Shown here piece after piece: positions 1 to 7,512 of a DNA stretch of 13,144 nucleotides. Position numbers and translations under genes: made by a program. Origin of the DNA: Clostridia bacterium (GTDB taxonomy: Bacteria > Bacillota > Clostridia > Oscillospirales > Oscillospiraceae). The notes below the pieces were generated by a model that was not told the origin of the DNA, made no database searches, and saw nothing but the letters and a program-made list of their open reading frames with translations. The stretch lies in assembly GCA_021153265.1 (NCBI GenBank), contig JAGKTU010000061.1:1-13144 (forward strand), in the 5' to 3' direction. The first letter of the stretch is position 1. Every line of letters starts with the position of its first letter.

Positions 1-2
1 AC

Positions 3-749
3 TCCGGCCGGCCCATCCGCATCCCCCAGAACAAGCTGAAGGAGCTGATCGGCGGCACCATTTTTGCCGTGTCCGAAAATCAGGGCCGGCCCATCCACAC
101 CGGCGTGAAATTCGAGGTCACCAATGATTCCATCACTGCTGTGGCTGTGGACGGCTTCCGCCTGGCCCGCCGTACCTTCCACCCTGAGGAAGCCACCGGC
201 CGGGAGCTGAGCTTCGTGGTGCCGGCGGCAGGTCTGAAGGAAGTGGAGAAAATTCTCACGGATTCCGAGGAAAATGCCGCATTTACCTTAGGCCCCAAGC
301 ACATTTTGTTCCAGATCGGCGGCGCGACTCTGGTCTGCCGTCTGCTGGAGGGCGAATTCCTGGATTGGAGAAGAGTTGTGCCTACCAACTGCCCCGTTAA
401 GCTGGTGGCAAATGTCTCCGACCTGCAGTCCAGCGTGGAGCGCGTGGGTCTGATCGTTTCCGAAAAGTATAAGAGCCCCGTCCGCTGCGTTTTCGGCAGC
501 CAGGTGCTGCAGATGCGCACCAACACCACCATCGGCGCCGCCGAGGACCGCTGCGCCATCGCCGGCGACGGCAAGGAGCTGGAGATCGGCTTCAATGTGC
601 GCTATCTGATCGATGCTCTGAGAGCCATCCCCTGTGAGGAGGTCACCATGGAGCTGACCAATGGATTAAGCCCCATCGTGCTGACCCCCGTGGACGAGAA
701 GTATGACTTTGCATACATGGTCCTGCCTGTTCGGATCAAGAACGGCTGA
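3..749 (+). CDS. dnaN: DNA polymerase III subunit beta (sliding clamp), 5'-truncated by window edge
   Basis: This is the C-terminal 248 residues of the beta sliding clamp, the ring that tethers DNA polymerase III to DNA and serves as a docking platform for repair proteins. The reading frame is open from base 3 with no start in the window, so the gene continues to the left; a complete clamp is about 370 residues, so roughly the first third is missing. Visible family features are the domain-2 stretch QNKLKELIGGTIFAVSENQ, the GFRLARR motif, and the C-terminal YMVLPVRIKNG, which corresponds to the conserved hydrophobic clamp tail (P-[MV]-R-[LI]). A GTG at 69 could be mistaken for a start but lies inside the conserved domain. 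It sits 13 bp upstream of yaaA in the standard Firmicutes order, so dnaA and oriC are expected just outside the window on the left. Identification is secure. Confidence 0.97.
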   Translation, partial: SGRPIRIPQNKLKELIGGTIFAVSENQGRPIHTGVKFEVTNDSITAVAVDGFRLARRTFHPEEATGRELSFVVPAAGLKEVEKILTDSEENAAFTLGPKHILFQIGGATLVCRLLEGEFLDWRRVVPTNCPVKLVANVSDLQSSVERVGLIVSEKYKSPVRCVFGSQVLQMRTNTTIGAAEDRCAIAGDGKELEIGFNVRYLIDALRAIPCEEVTMELTNGLSPIVLTPVDEKYDFAYMVLPVRIKNG

Positions 750-762
750 TGAAGGAGAAATT

Positions 763-1014
763 ATGAAAGTAACTGTCAAAAAGAAGGACAATTCCATTCC
801 TGTGGTGATCTCCACGGAGTTTATCAAGCTGCAGGATGCTATGAAGTACGCCAACATCGTCTACAGTGGCGGTGAAGCCAAGGCACTGATCCAGGAGGGC
901 GAGGTCACCGTCAACGGTGAGGTCTGCACTATGCGTGGTAAGAAACTGCGCCCCGGCGACAAGTTTGGCTTCAATGGCGAAAACTATCTGATCACCATCC
1001 ATGCACCTAACTGA
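763..1014 (+). CDS. yaaA: S4-domain protein YaaA (RNA-binding, between dnaN and recF)
   Basis: An 83-residue protein made almost entirely of an S4-like RNA-binding fold. The diagnostic part is the stretch with GGEAKALIQEGEVTVNGEV at about residues 36-54, followed by RGKKLRPGDKF, as in the YaaA/RlbA-type S4 proteins encoded between dnaN and recF in Firmicutes. The ATG at 763 is chosen because GGAG (753-756) lies 6 bases upstream; a longer frame from 703 would overlap the end of dnaN and lacks homology. Its last 14 bases overlap the start of recF, implying translational coupling. In Bacillus subtilis the orthologue is linked to 50S ribosome assembly; that role is transferred by homology and not visible here. 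Confidence 0.93.
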   Translation: MKVTVKKKDNSIPVVISTEFIKLQDAMKYANIVYSGGEAKALIQEGEVTVNGEVCTMRGKKLRPGDKFGFNGENYLITIHAPN

Positions 1015-2107
1015 TATCGAATTGCGGTCTTTCCGCAACTATGATTACGAAAAACTGACCTTTGAGCCCGGCGTGAATCTGATCGTGGGTGACAATGCCC
1101 AGGGTAAGACCAACCTTTTGGAGGCCATCGCCTATCTCGGCTCGGGAAAGAGCTTCCGGGCGATGAAAACTTCTGAAATGGTGCGGTTTGGGGCGGATTT
1201 TGCGGATATTGAGGGCAATATCTTCGCCCAGGGGCGCAATCAGACCCTAAGGTGGGTGCTGTTCAACGGCTCCCGTCCCCGACAAATCTGGCGAAACGGC
1301 GCAAAGAAGAAGACCGCCGGCGAAGTCGCCGGTGTACTGCCTACGGTGCTGTTCTGCCCGGAGGATCTGATGGTTCTCAAAGCCGGCGCCGCCCAGCGGC
1401 GGCGGCTGGGTGATCATGCCCTGTGTGAACTGCGTCCCAACTACGATGCCGCGCTGACGGAGTATAACCGGATTCTGGATCAGAAGAGCCGGATCCTCAA
1501 GGATCATTTTGAAAATCCTGCGGTGCTGGAAATTCTGCCGGAGTACAACGCCCGGCTGTGTCAGGTGGGCGCGCTGCTGATCAGCTATCGGGCGCGGTTT
1601 TACGATTCTCTCGGCAAGGCTGCTGGAAAATACCATGGCCAGTTTTCCGGCGGCGCGGAGGATTTTACACTGGAATACAAGACTGTGTCCACGGTAAGCG
1701 ATCCTTTTGCCCCGGTTAGTAAGCTGACGGAGGACTTGCAGGAGCATCTTCAGCGGCATTATCGGGCGGAGCTGGAAACGGCTCAGTGTCTGACCGGCCC
1801 ACACAAGGATGATTTTGACGTTTCCCTTTCCGGGATCAATCTGAAAGCCTACGGCTCGCAGGGTCAGACCCGGACGGCCGCCATCAGCCTGAAGCTGGCC
1901 CAAAGAGAACTGATGGGCCGGGAGCTGGGCGAAGAGCCGGTGCTGCTATTGGACGATGTTTTGTCCGAGCTGGATCCCGGACGGCAGGACTTCGTGCTGA
2001 ACCAGATCGTGTCGGGACAGGTGTTCATCACCTGCTGTGAACCGGGACGGTTTACAAAGTTGGGTAAAACTTTTGAAATACGAAAAGGTAATCTAATTGA
2101 CAATTGA
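1001..2107 (+). CDS. recF: DNA replication and repair protein RecF
   Basis: RecF (368 aa, normal length) is an SMC/ABC-like ATPase that, with RecO and RecR, loads RecA onto single-stranded gaps. The N-terminus MHLTDIELRSFRNYDYEKL is typical. Walker A is GDNAQGKT at residues 30-37, the ABC signature region starts near residue 285 (GSQGQTRTAAISLKLAQ), and Walker B is LLLDDVLSELD at about 315-325. The ATG at 1001 overlaps the end of yaaA and has no clear Shine-Dalgarno sequence, so it probably relies on ribosomes finishing yaaA. The last codons (LIDN) and the TGA stop at 2105-2107 lie inside a palindromic repeat (2096-2207), so the natural C-terminus may have been shortened or rewritten by a few residues. 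gyrB follows after 119 bp. Confidence 0.97.
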   Translation: MHLTDIELRSFRNYDYEKLTFEPGVNLIVGDNAQGKTNLLEAIAYLGSGKSFRAMKTSEMVRFGADFADIEGNIFAQGRNQTLRWVLFNGSRPRQIWRNGAKKKTAGEVAGVLPTVLFCPEDLMVLKAGAAQRRRLGDHALCELRPNYDAALTEYNRILDQKSRILKDHFENPAVLEILPEYNARLCQVGALLISYRARFYDSLGKAAGKYHGQFSGGAEDFTLEYKTVSTVSDPFAPVSKLTEDLQEHLQRHYRAELETAQCLTGPHKDDFDVSLSGINLKAYGSQGQTRTAAISLKLAQRELMGRELGEEPVLLLDDVLSELDPGRQDFVLNQIVSGQVFITCCEPGRFTKLGKTFEIRKGNLIDN

Positions 2108-2207
2108 CAATGGACAATTGACAGTTAAGGTATTCCCTTCGGGAATCATTCAAATAGTCCGAAAAGCGGACACCTTAATTGTCAACTGTCAACTGTCAAC
2201 TGTACAT
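2096..2207. repeat. Palindromic heptamer repeat, copy A (recF-gyrB gap)
   Basis: An inverted-repeat element filling the recF-gyrB gap. The left arm (2096-2123) is four tandem heptamers of the form ATTGACA/ATGGACA. The right arm (2180-2207) is four heptamers reading TGTCAAC or close variants, the complement of GTTGACA. Bases 2100-2131 and the complement of 2172-2203 agree at 27 of 32 positions, ending in TTAAGGT/ACCTTAA. Between the arms are two perfect small hairpins: ATTCCC-TTC-GGGAAT (2132-2146) and GTCCG-AAAAG-CGGAC (2157-2171), joined by an AT-rich 10-base linker. There is no open frame inside and no U-tract, so it is neither a gene nor an ordinary terminator. Related copies are at 7104-7202 and 12398-12467. 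Confidence 0.9.
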
Positions 2208-2226
2208 TTGTCCAAGGAGGACAACT

Positions 2227-4155
2227 ATGTCTGACGAAATGAAAGTAACAGAAGAATACGGCGGATCGCAGATTCAGGTTCTGGAAGGTCTGGAAGCTGT
2301 TCGCAAGCGCCCCGGTATGTATATCGGCTCTACCAGTAGCTCGGGTCTGCACCATCTGGTGTACGAGATCGTGGACAACGCCATCGACGAGGCGCTGGCA
2401 GGCTACTGTAAGAATATCACCGTGACCATCAATCCCGGTAACTCCATCACCGTTACCGACGATGGCCGCGGTATCCCCGTGGATATCCAGCCCCAGACCG
2501 GCAAGCCCGCTCTGGAGGTCGTGTTTACCGTGCTTCACGCCGGCGGTAAGTTCGGCGGCGGCGGTTATAAGGTCTCCGGCGGCCTCCACGGCGTGGGCGC
2601 GTCTGTTGTCAACGCTCTGTCTGAGTGGCTGAGAGTCCGGGTCCACAAGAACGGCAATATCTACGAGATGAAGTTTGCCCGGGGTCACATTACCCAGGAA
2701 ATGAAGATCGTGGGCAAGACCGACAAGACCGGCACGGAAGTCACCTTCCAGCCCGATCCTGAGATGTTCGACACCACGGTGTATGAATACGAAATTCTCC
2801 ACGAGCGCATGCGCGAGGAGGCTTTCCTGAATGCAGGCCTCGCCATCACCATCACCGATGACCGGGATGACGAGAAGCAGGTCACCGAGACCATGTGCTA
2901 CGAGGGTGGTATCCGGGAGTTCGCTGTGTGGTGCAACCGCAACAAGACCCCCATCCACTCCGACGTAGTGTATATGTCCGGCATGAAGGGCGATGCTTCC
3001 GCCGAAATCGCCATTCAGTATAATGACGGCTACAACGAATTTATGCTGTCCTTCGCCAACGATGTCCGCACTCCCGAGGGCGGTATGCATGAGACGGGCT
3101 TTAAGACCGCGCTGACCAGAGTATTGAACGCCTACGGCATGAAAAACGGCCTGATTAAGGGCGATGACAAGGTTTCCGGCGAAGACTGCCGGGAAGGCAT
3201 TACCGCCATCATCTCCGTTAAGCTGACGGATGCCCAGTTTGAGGGTCAGACCAAGGCAAAGCTGGGTAACGCCTACATCCGTACGTTGGTGGACAGCATC
3301 GTCAATGAACAGCTGGCTACCTATTTCGAGGAGCATCCCCAGACTGCCAAGGCCATTCTGGAGAAGGCTATGATGGCCAACCGCGCCAGAGAGGCTGCCC
3401 GGAAGGCTAGAGAAAATGCCCGACGGAAGACCGGTCTGGAGTCCGGCGGCATGCCCGACAAGCTGAAGGACTGCAACGAAAAAGACCCTGCCCTGTGCGA
3501 AATTTACATCGTCGAGGGTGACTCCGCTGCAGGCTCTGCCAACCAGGGCAGAGATTCCCGATTCCAGGCGATCCTTCCCATGTGGGGTAAAATGCTGAAC
3601 GTGGAAAAGGCCAGAGTGGACCGGATCTACGGCAACGATAAGCTATCTCCCCTGATTTCCGCCCTGGGCGGCGGCATCGGTGAGGATTTTGATATCGAAA
3701 AGCTCCGCTATCACAAAATCGTCATCATGTCCGATGCCGACGTGGACGGCGCCCATATCCGTACCCTGCTTCTGACCTTCTTCTTCCGCTATATGCGTCC
3801 TCTGATCGAAAACGGCTACGTCTACTCCGCTGTGCCGCCCCTGTACAAGCTGATGCGCGGCAAGCAGACCCGGGTCGCCTACTCCGACGAGCAGAGAGAT
3901 CTGGTTTCCGCCGAGATGCGTGGCGAAAGCAACGCAAAAATCGAGATCCAGCGCTACAAGGGTCTCGGTGAGATGAACAAGGAAGAACTCTGGGAGACCA
4001 CCATGGACCCCGAGAGAAGAACTCTGCGCCGGATCACCCTGGAGGACGCCCGCCGCGCTGACGAGATCTTCACCATTCTCATGGGCGAACAGGTTGAGCC
4101 GAGAAAAGAATGGATCGAGCGCAACGCCAAGTATGCCATCAACATTGATATTTAA
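2227..4155 (+). CDS. gyrB: DNA gyrase subunit B
   Basis: The ATPase subunit of DNA gyrase (642 aa, the usual length for Gram-positive GyrB), which with GyrA introduces negative supercoils. The N-terminal GHKL ATPase shows E47 and N51 in EIVDNAIDEA, DDGRG at 78-82 and GGLHGVG at 118-124. The TOPRIM metal-binding residues are E430 (VEGDSAAGSA) and the DADVDG motif from 503. The C-terminus carries RYKGLGEMN, typical of type IIA enzymes. The ATG at 2227 is chosen for a perfect AAGGAGG at 2214-2220 with 6-base spacing; an upstream in-frame GTG at 2179 would begin inside the repeat. The TOPRIM region has GDSAAGS and PMWGK where E. coli and B. subtilis have GDSAGGS and PL(K/R)GK. The TAA stop overlaps the gyrA ribosome binding site. 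No convincing separate promoter is seen in the repeat-filled gap upstream. Confidence 0.98.
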   Translation: MSDEMKVTEEYGGSQIQVLEGLEAVRKRPGMYIGSTSSSGLHHLVYEIVDNAIDEALAGYCKNITVTINPGNSITVTDDGRGIPVDIQPQTGKPALEVVFTVLHAGGKFGGGGYKVSGGLHGVGASVVNALSEWLRVRVHKNGNIYEMKFARGHITQEMKIVGKTDKTGTEVTFQPDPEMFDTTVYEYEILHERMREEAFLNAGLAITITDDRDDEKQVTETMCYEGGIREFAVWCNRNKTPIHSDVVYMSGMKGDASAEIAIQYNDGYNEFMLSFANDVRTPEGGMHETGFKTALTRVLNAYGMKNGLIKGDDKVSGEDCREGITAIISVKLTDAQFEGQTKAKLGNAYIRTLVDSIVNEQLATYFEEHPQTAKAILEKAMMANRAREAARKARENARRKTGLESGGMPDKLKDCNEKDPALCEIYIVEGDSAAGSANQGRDSRFQAILPMWGKMLNVEKARVDRIYGNDKLSPLISALGGGIGEDFDIEKLRYHKIVIMSDADVDGAHIRTLLLTFFFRYMRPLIENGYVYSAVPPLYKLMRGKQTRVAYSDEQRDLVSAEMRGESNAKIEIQRYKGLGEMNKEELWETTMDPERRTLRRITLEDARRADEIFTILMGEQVEPRKEWIERNAKYAINIDI

Positions 4156-4172
4156 GGAGGTGACGCGTTTTG
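4154..4172 (+). promoter_or_regulatory. gyrA ribosome binding site and TTG start
   Basis: AAGGAGG (4154-4160) overlaps the last two bases of the gyrB stop codon and is followed after 9 bases by TTG at 4170-4172. No ATG or GTG lies at suitable spacing; the next in-frame ATG (4209) is 48 bases from the Shine-Dalgarno sequence and would remove the family-typical N-terminal residues. This decides in favour of a TTG start for gyrA and suggests gyrB-gyrA translational coupling. Confidence 0.8.
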
Positions 4173-6671
4173 GCTAAGCACAATCGAAATTATAAGCCCG
4201 AGGATATCATGTTCCCGGATCAGGTGATCACCGAATCCAATCTGGTGGACGAAATGGAGAAATCCTACATCGAGTACGCCATGAGCGTCATCGTAGGCCG
4301 TGCCTTGCCGGACGTCCGTGACGGTCTGAAGCCGGTTCACCGCCGCATCCTGTACACCATGTACGAGGACGGTCTGACTTCTGACAAGAAGTATAAAAAG
4401 TCCGCTACCACCGTCGGTGCCGTGCTGGGTAGTTACCATCCCCACGGCGACGCATCCGTCTACGACGCCATGGTGCGCCTTGCCCAGGACTTTTCCATGC
4501 GCTATATGCTGGTGGACGGTCAGGGTAACTTCGGCTCCGTGGACGGCGACCCTGCGGCTGCCTACCGTTACACCGAGGCACGTCTTTCTAAGCTCTCCAA
4601 TGAGATGCTCCGGGACATCGACAAGGACACCGTCAACTGGGATCCCAACTTCGATGAGTCCAAGAAAGAGCCCCGGGTACTGCCCAGCCGGTTCCCCAAC
4701 CTGCTGGTGAACGGTACCAACGGTATTGCCGTTGGTATGGCAACCAACATTCCCCCTCACAACTTAACCGAGGTCATCAACGCCTGTGTCTGCGTTCTGG
4801 ATGACCCCGAGGCATCCATGATCGACCTGATGGAACATGTATCCGGCCCGGATTTCCCCACCGGCGGCATCATCATGGGTCGTTCCGGCATCCGTGCCGC
4901 TTACGCCACCGGCCGCGGCAAGGTAGTCGTCCGCGCCAGAACCGAATTTGAGGAATTCAACAAGGATCGTGTCCGCATTATTGTCACCGAGCTGCCTTAC
5001 CAGGTCAACAAGAGCGAACTGGTGCGGAAAATTGCCGAGCAGGTTCGGGATAAGAAGCTGGAGGGCATTTCTGACCTCCGGGACGAGTCCGACCGTATCG
5101 GTATGCGCATCGTCATCGAGCTGAAGAAGGACGCCAACCCCCAGGTGGTGCTCAATAATCTCTTCAAGCAGACCGCGCTGCAGTCCACCTTCGGTATCAT
5201 CATGCTGGCGCTGGTGGACGACCAGAAGCAGCCCAAGATCCTGTCCCTGCGGCAGATCATCGACGAATATCTGAACCATCAGATCGAAGTGCTGACCCGC
5301 CGCACCGAGTATGACCTGCGCAAGGCCCGGGAGCGGGCTCATCTGCTGGAAGGTCTGCTGATCGCCCAGGACAACATCGACGAAGTCATCCGTATCATCC
5401 GCAGCGCCTATGATGACGCCAAGCAGAAGCTCATGGAGCGCTTTGGTCTGGACGAAATCCAGGCACAGGCCATTCTCGATATGCGTCTGAAGGCGCTGCA
5501 GGGCCTTGACCGGGAAAAGCTGCAGGCAGAATACGACGAGCTGATGCAGAAGATCAACTACTATCTGGAGCTGCTGGCTGACCCTGCCAAGCTGCGGGGT
5601 GTTCTGAGAGAAGAGCTGATCCAGATCCGGGACAAGTTCGGCGACAAGCGCAGAACCGAGATTCAGGACATCGAGGACGAGATCGACATCGAAGACCTGA
5701 TCGAGGAAGAGACCTGCGCCTTCACTCTGAGTAACCACGGCTATATCAAGCGGATGCCCGTGGACACCTACCGCACCCAGAGCCGTGGTGGTCGTGGCGT
5801 CAATGCCCAGAATCTGAAGGACGAGGACTACGTCAAGTCCCTGAATATCGCCTCCACCCACGATCATATGCTCTTCTTCACCGATAAGGGCCGTGTACAC
5901 CACCGCAAGGGCTATCAGATCCCCGAGGCCGGCCGTACCGCCCGTGGCACTGCCATCGTCAACGTTCTGCCTCTGGAGGCCGGAGAAAGCGTCACCGCCA
6001 TGGTCATCACCAGAGAGTTCCATGAGAATGAATTCCTGATGATGGTGACCAAGAAGGGTACTGTCAAGCGCATCCCCTTCATCGCGCTGAAGACCAACCG
6101 CAAGGGTGGTATCCGTGCCATCACTTTGGAGGAGGGAGATCAGCTGATCAACGTCATCCGCACCGAGGGCAACGACAATGTGATTCTGGCTACCGCTGAG
6201 GGTATGGCCATCTGCTTCAATGAAAACGATGTACGCCCCATGGGCCGTGACGCCGCAGGCGTCCGTGGTATTATGTTAACCGGTGAGGACTTTGTGGTGG
6301 GCGCAGAGAAGGCCGAGGAGGGCAAGACTCTGCTGACCGTCACCGTCAACGGCTTCGGCAAGCGCACGGAACTCCAGGAGTACCTGCGTACCGGCCCCGA
6401 CGGCGAGAAGATCCCCCAGGGACGCGGCGGTAAGGGTCTGAAAAACTACAACATCACTCCCAAGACCGGCAATGTGGCCGGCTGTCGTGTGGTGGGCGAG
6501 AACGACGACGTGATGGTCATCGAAAACGGCGGCGTCATCATCCGCATCCCCGCATCCTCCATCAATGTCTACAAGCGCGATGTACAGGGCGTTATCGTCA
6601 TGCGCATCGAAGAGGGCAACCAGGTCGTCTCTCTGGAGCGTGTCGAAAATATCGAGGAAGAAGCCGAATGA
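4170..6671 (+). CDS. gyrA: DNA gyrase subunit A
   Basis: The DNA-cleaving subunit of gyrase, 833 aa including the TTG-initiated Met. The winged-helix/tower core contains the catalytic tyrosine Y134 in AYRYTEARL, preceded by the quinolone-pocket helix HPHGDASVYDAMVRLAQ. In this helix A95 and D99 correspond to E. coli Ser83 and Asp87. The C-terminal beta-pinwheel carries the GyrA-box variant QSRGGRG starting at residue 537, which separates gyrase from topoisomerase IV ParC. The protein ends in an acidic tail (EEEAE). It lies 14 bp after gyrB, and its TGA overlaps the rnhA ATG (ATGA). Ala at the Ser83 position is natural in some lineages (for example mycobacteria) and bears on quinolone sensitivity. 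Identification is secure. Confidence 0.98.
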   Translation: MAKHNRNYKPEDIMFPDQVITESNLVDEMEKSYIEYAMSVIVGRALPDVRDGLKPVHRRILYTMYEDGLTSDKKYKKSATTVGAVLGSYHPHGDASVYDAMVRLAQDFSMRYMLVDGQGNFGSVDGDPAAAYRYTEARLSKLSNEMLRDIDKDTVNWDPNFDESKKEPRVLPSRFPNLLVNGTNGIAVGMATNIPPHNLTEVINACVCVLDDPEASMIDLMEHVSGPDFPTGGIIMGRSGIRAAYATGRGKVVVRARTEFEEFNKDRVRIIVTELPYQVNKSELVRKIAEQVRDKKLEGISDLRDESDRIGMRIVIELKKDANPQVVLNNLFKQTALQSTFGIIMLALVDDQKQPKILSLRQIIDEYLNHQIEVLTRRTEYDLRKARERAHLLEGLLIAQDNIDEVIRIIRSAYDDAKQKLMERFGLDEIQAQAILDMRLKALQGLDREKLQAEYDELMQKINYYLELLADPAKLRGVLREELIQIRDKFGDKRRTEIQDIEDEIDIEDLIEEETCAFTLSNHGYIKRMPVDTYRTQSRGGRGVNAQNLKDEDYVKSLNIASTHDHMLFFTDKGRVHHRKGYQIPEAGRTARGTAIVNVLPLEAGESVTAMVITREFHENEFLMMVTKKGTVKRIPFIALKTNRKGGIRAITLEEGDQLINVIRTEGNDNVILATAEGMAICFNENDVRPMGRDAAGVRGIMLTGEDFVVGAEKAEEGKTLLTVTVNGFGKRTELQEYLRTGPDGEKIPQGRGGKGLKNYNITPKTGNVAGCRVVGENDDVMVIENGGVIIRIPASSINVYKRDVQGVIVMRIEEGNQVVSLERVENIEEEAE

Positions 6672-7108
6672 AAACGGTGACCCTCTATACCGATGGTGCC
6701 TGTTCCGGCAACCCCGGCCCCGGCGGCTGGGGTGCCATCTTAGAATTTAACGGCCACCAAAAGGAACTCTCCGGCGGCGAAGAAAATACCACCAATAACC
6801 GGATGGAGCTTACTGCGGTGATCCGTGGCTTGCAGGCGCTGAAAGAGCCCTGTATCGTGGAATTATACTCTGACTCCAAGTACGTCATCGACGCGCTGGA
6901 AAAGGGCTGGGCATGGGGCTGGAAGAAGAAGGGCTGGATCAAGTCCGACAAGAAACCTGCCCTCAACCCCGACCTCTGGGAGGAACTGCTGGCCTTGACT
7001 ATGCGCCATCAAGTCCATTACCACTGGGTCAAGGGCCACGCCGACAATCCCATGAACAACCGCTGCGACGAAATGGCAGTATGCGAAAGCAAACGCTTTC
7101 GCAGTTGA
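6668..7108 (+). CDS. rnhA: Ribonuclease HI
   Basis: RNase HI (146 aa), which removes RNA from RNA-DNA hybrids such as R-loops and Okazaki primers. All four metal-binding acidic residues are present: D9 (YTDGACSGNPGPGG), E47 (NNRMELTA), D69 (YSDSKYV) and D134 (NNRCDEMA). The handle/basic region GWAWGWKKKGWIKSDKK spans 80-96, and the flexible-loop His is H124 (KGHA). The start overlaps the gyrA stop as ATGA, with GAGG at 6654-6657 as a weak ribosome binding site. The coding end includes a 9-bp perfect hairpin (7082-7103), and the TGA stop at 7106-7108 is contributed by the repeat that begins at 7104. Placement directly after gyrA puts R-loop removal under the same transcription as supercoiling control, which fits functionally but is an inference. 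Confidence 0.97.
   Translation: MKTVTLYTDGACSGNPGPGGWGAILEFNGHQKELSGGEENTTNNRMELTAVIRGLQALKEPCIVELYSDSKYVIDALEKGWAWGWKKKGWIKSDKKPALNPDLWEELLALTMRHQVHYHWVKGHADNPMNNRCDEMAVCESKRFRS
7082..7103 (+). other. Perfect hairpin at the 3' end of rnhA
   Basis: TGCGAAAGC and GCTTTCGCA pair perfectly across the loop AAAC, in the last codons of rnhA and directly abutting repeat copy B. It lacks a T-tract, so it is not a standard intrinsic terminator. It may protect or define an mRNA 3' end, or simply be a coding coincidence. Confidence 0.5.
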
Positions 7109-7202
7109 CAATTGACAGTTATGGTATGGCCTTCGGCCATGATCTTAAAGAGTCACCAAAGGCGACATAATAACTGTCCTCTTTCAACTGTCTACTGTCA
7201 AC
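7104..7202. repeat. Palindromic heptamer repeat, copy B (rnhA-remB gap)
   Basis: This copy has the same architecture as 2096-2207 but diverged sequence. The left arm has two heptamers, GTTGACA and ATTGACA (7104-7117), followed by GTTATGG. The right arm (7175-7202) has four heptamers reading TGTCCTC, TTTCAAC, TGTCTAC and TGTCAAC. Between them are hairpin 1, ATGGCC-TTC-GGCCAT (7126-7140), and hairpin 2, GTCACC-AAA-GGCGAC (7152-7166, one A/C mismatch), joined by an AT-rich linker. Hairpin 1 keeps the TTC loop of copy A although five of six stem positions or their partners have been re-paired, which argues that the fold itself has been maintained. The left arm is two heptamers shorter than the right, possibly trimmed against rnhA. 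Confidence 0.85.
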
Positions 7203-7222
7203 TAAGCGATCGGAGGATTATT

Positions 7223-7465
7223 ATGTACTTGAACATCGGCGGTGACATGGCCGTCCGGGAGAAGAGCATCATCGGCATCTTCGATCTGGACAACACCACC
7301 ACCTCCAAGCGCACCCGGGAATTTTTGGACCGGGCGGAGAAGGAGGGGCAGGTGGTTCCCTGCGACGACCTGCCAAAATCCTTCGTGCTGACGGCAGAAT
7401 ATGGCATGGAACGGATCTTTCTGACCTCTCTCAGCGCATCCACATTGGAAAAACGCATGAAATGA
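7223..7465 (+). CDS. remB: RemB-like DUF370 regulator (YaaB family)
   Basis: An 80-residue protein of the DUF370/RemA-RemB family. The start MYLNIGGD, the IIGIFDLDN segment, PKSFVLT and the C-terminal LTSLSASTLEKR match B. subtilis RemB (YaaB), which is about 81 aa. RemA/RemB proteins are small DNA-binding regulators that form higher-order rings and activate extracellular-matrix and osmoprotection genes in Bacillus; their role in clostridia is not established. The ATG at 7223 follows CGGAGGA with 8 bases spacing. In B. subtilis this gene sits between recF and gyrB, whereas here it follows rnhA and is separated from it by repeat copy B. It is the last gene of the run, followed at once by a terminator. 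Confidence 0.88.
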   Translation: MYLNIGGDMAVREKSIIGIFDLDNTTTSKRTREFLDRAEKEGQVVPCDDLPKSFVLTAEYGMERIFLTSLSASTLEKRMK

Positions 7466-7466
7466 C

Positions 7467-7498
7467 AAATCCCGGCGTTATGCCGGGATTTTCGTTTT
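7467..7498 (+). terminator. Intrinsic terminator after remB
   Basis: AAATCCCGGC and GCCGGGATTT form a 10-bp stem with a GTTAT loop (7467-7491), followed by TCGTTTTTT. It begins two bases after the remB stop and ends the dnaN-to-remB transcription run. Confidence 0.92.
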
Positions 7499-7512
7499 TT
7501 CGTTCGCATATA

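Noticed and set aside
2132..2146. UUCG tetraloop in hairpin 1 of the repeat
   Set aside because: The CTTCGG string invites this, but the tetraloop register leaves only two pairs, whereas the TTC triloop register gives six perfect pairs in copies A and B.
2096..2207. TTGACA heptamers as real -35 boxes driving gyrB, remB or pnp
   Set aside because: The heptamer matches the sigma-A -35 hexamer exactly, but in none of the copies did I find a convincing -10 at 16-18 bases on the coding strand.
2096..2207. CRISPR array or leader
   Set aside because: The repeat unit is only 7 bp with no spacers, and the arrays face each other as inverted arms.
2157..2226. Terminator or attenuator between recF and gyrB
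   Set aside because: Hairpins exist but no run of Ts follows any of them on the + strand.
2179..2226. Upstream GTG start for gyrB
   Set aside because: It lies in the repeat arm, lacks a ribosome binding site, and the ATG at 2227 has AAGGAGG at ideal spacing.
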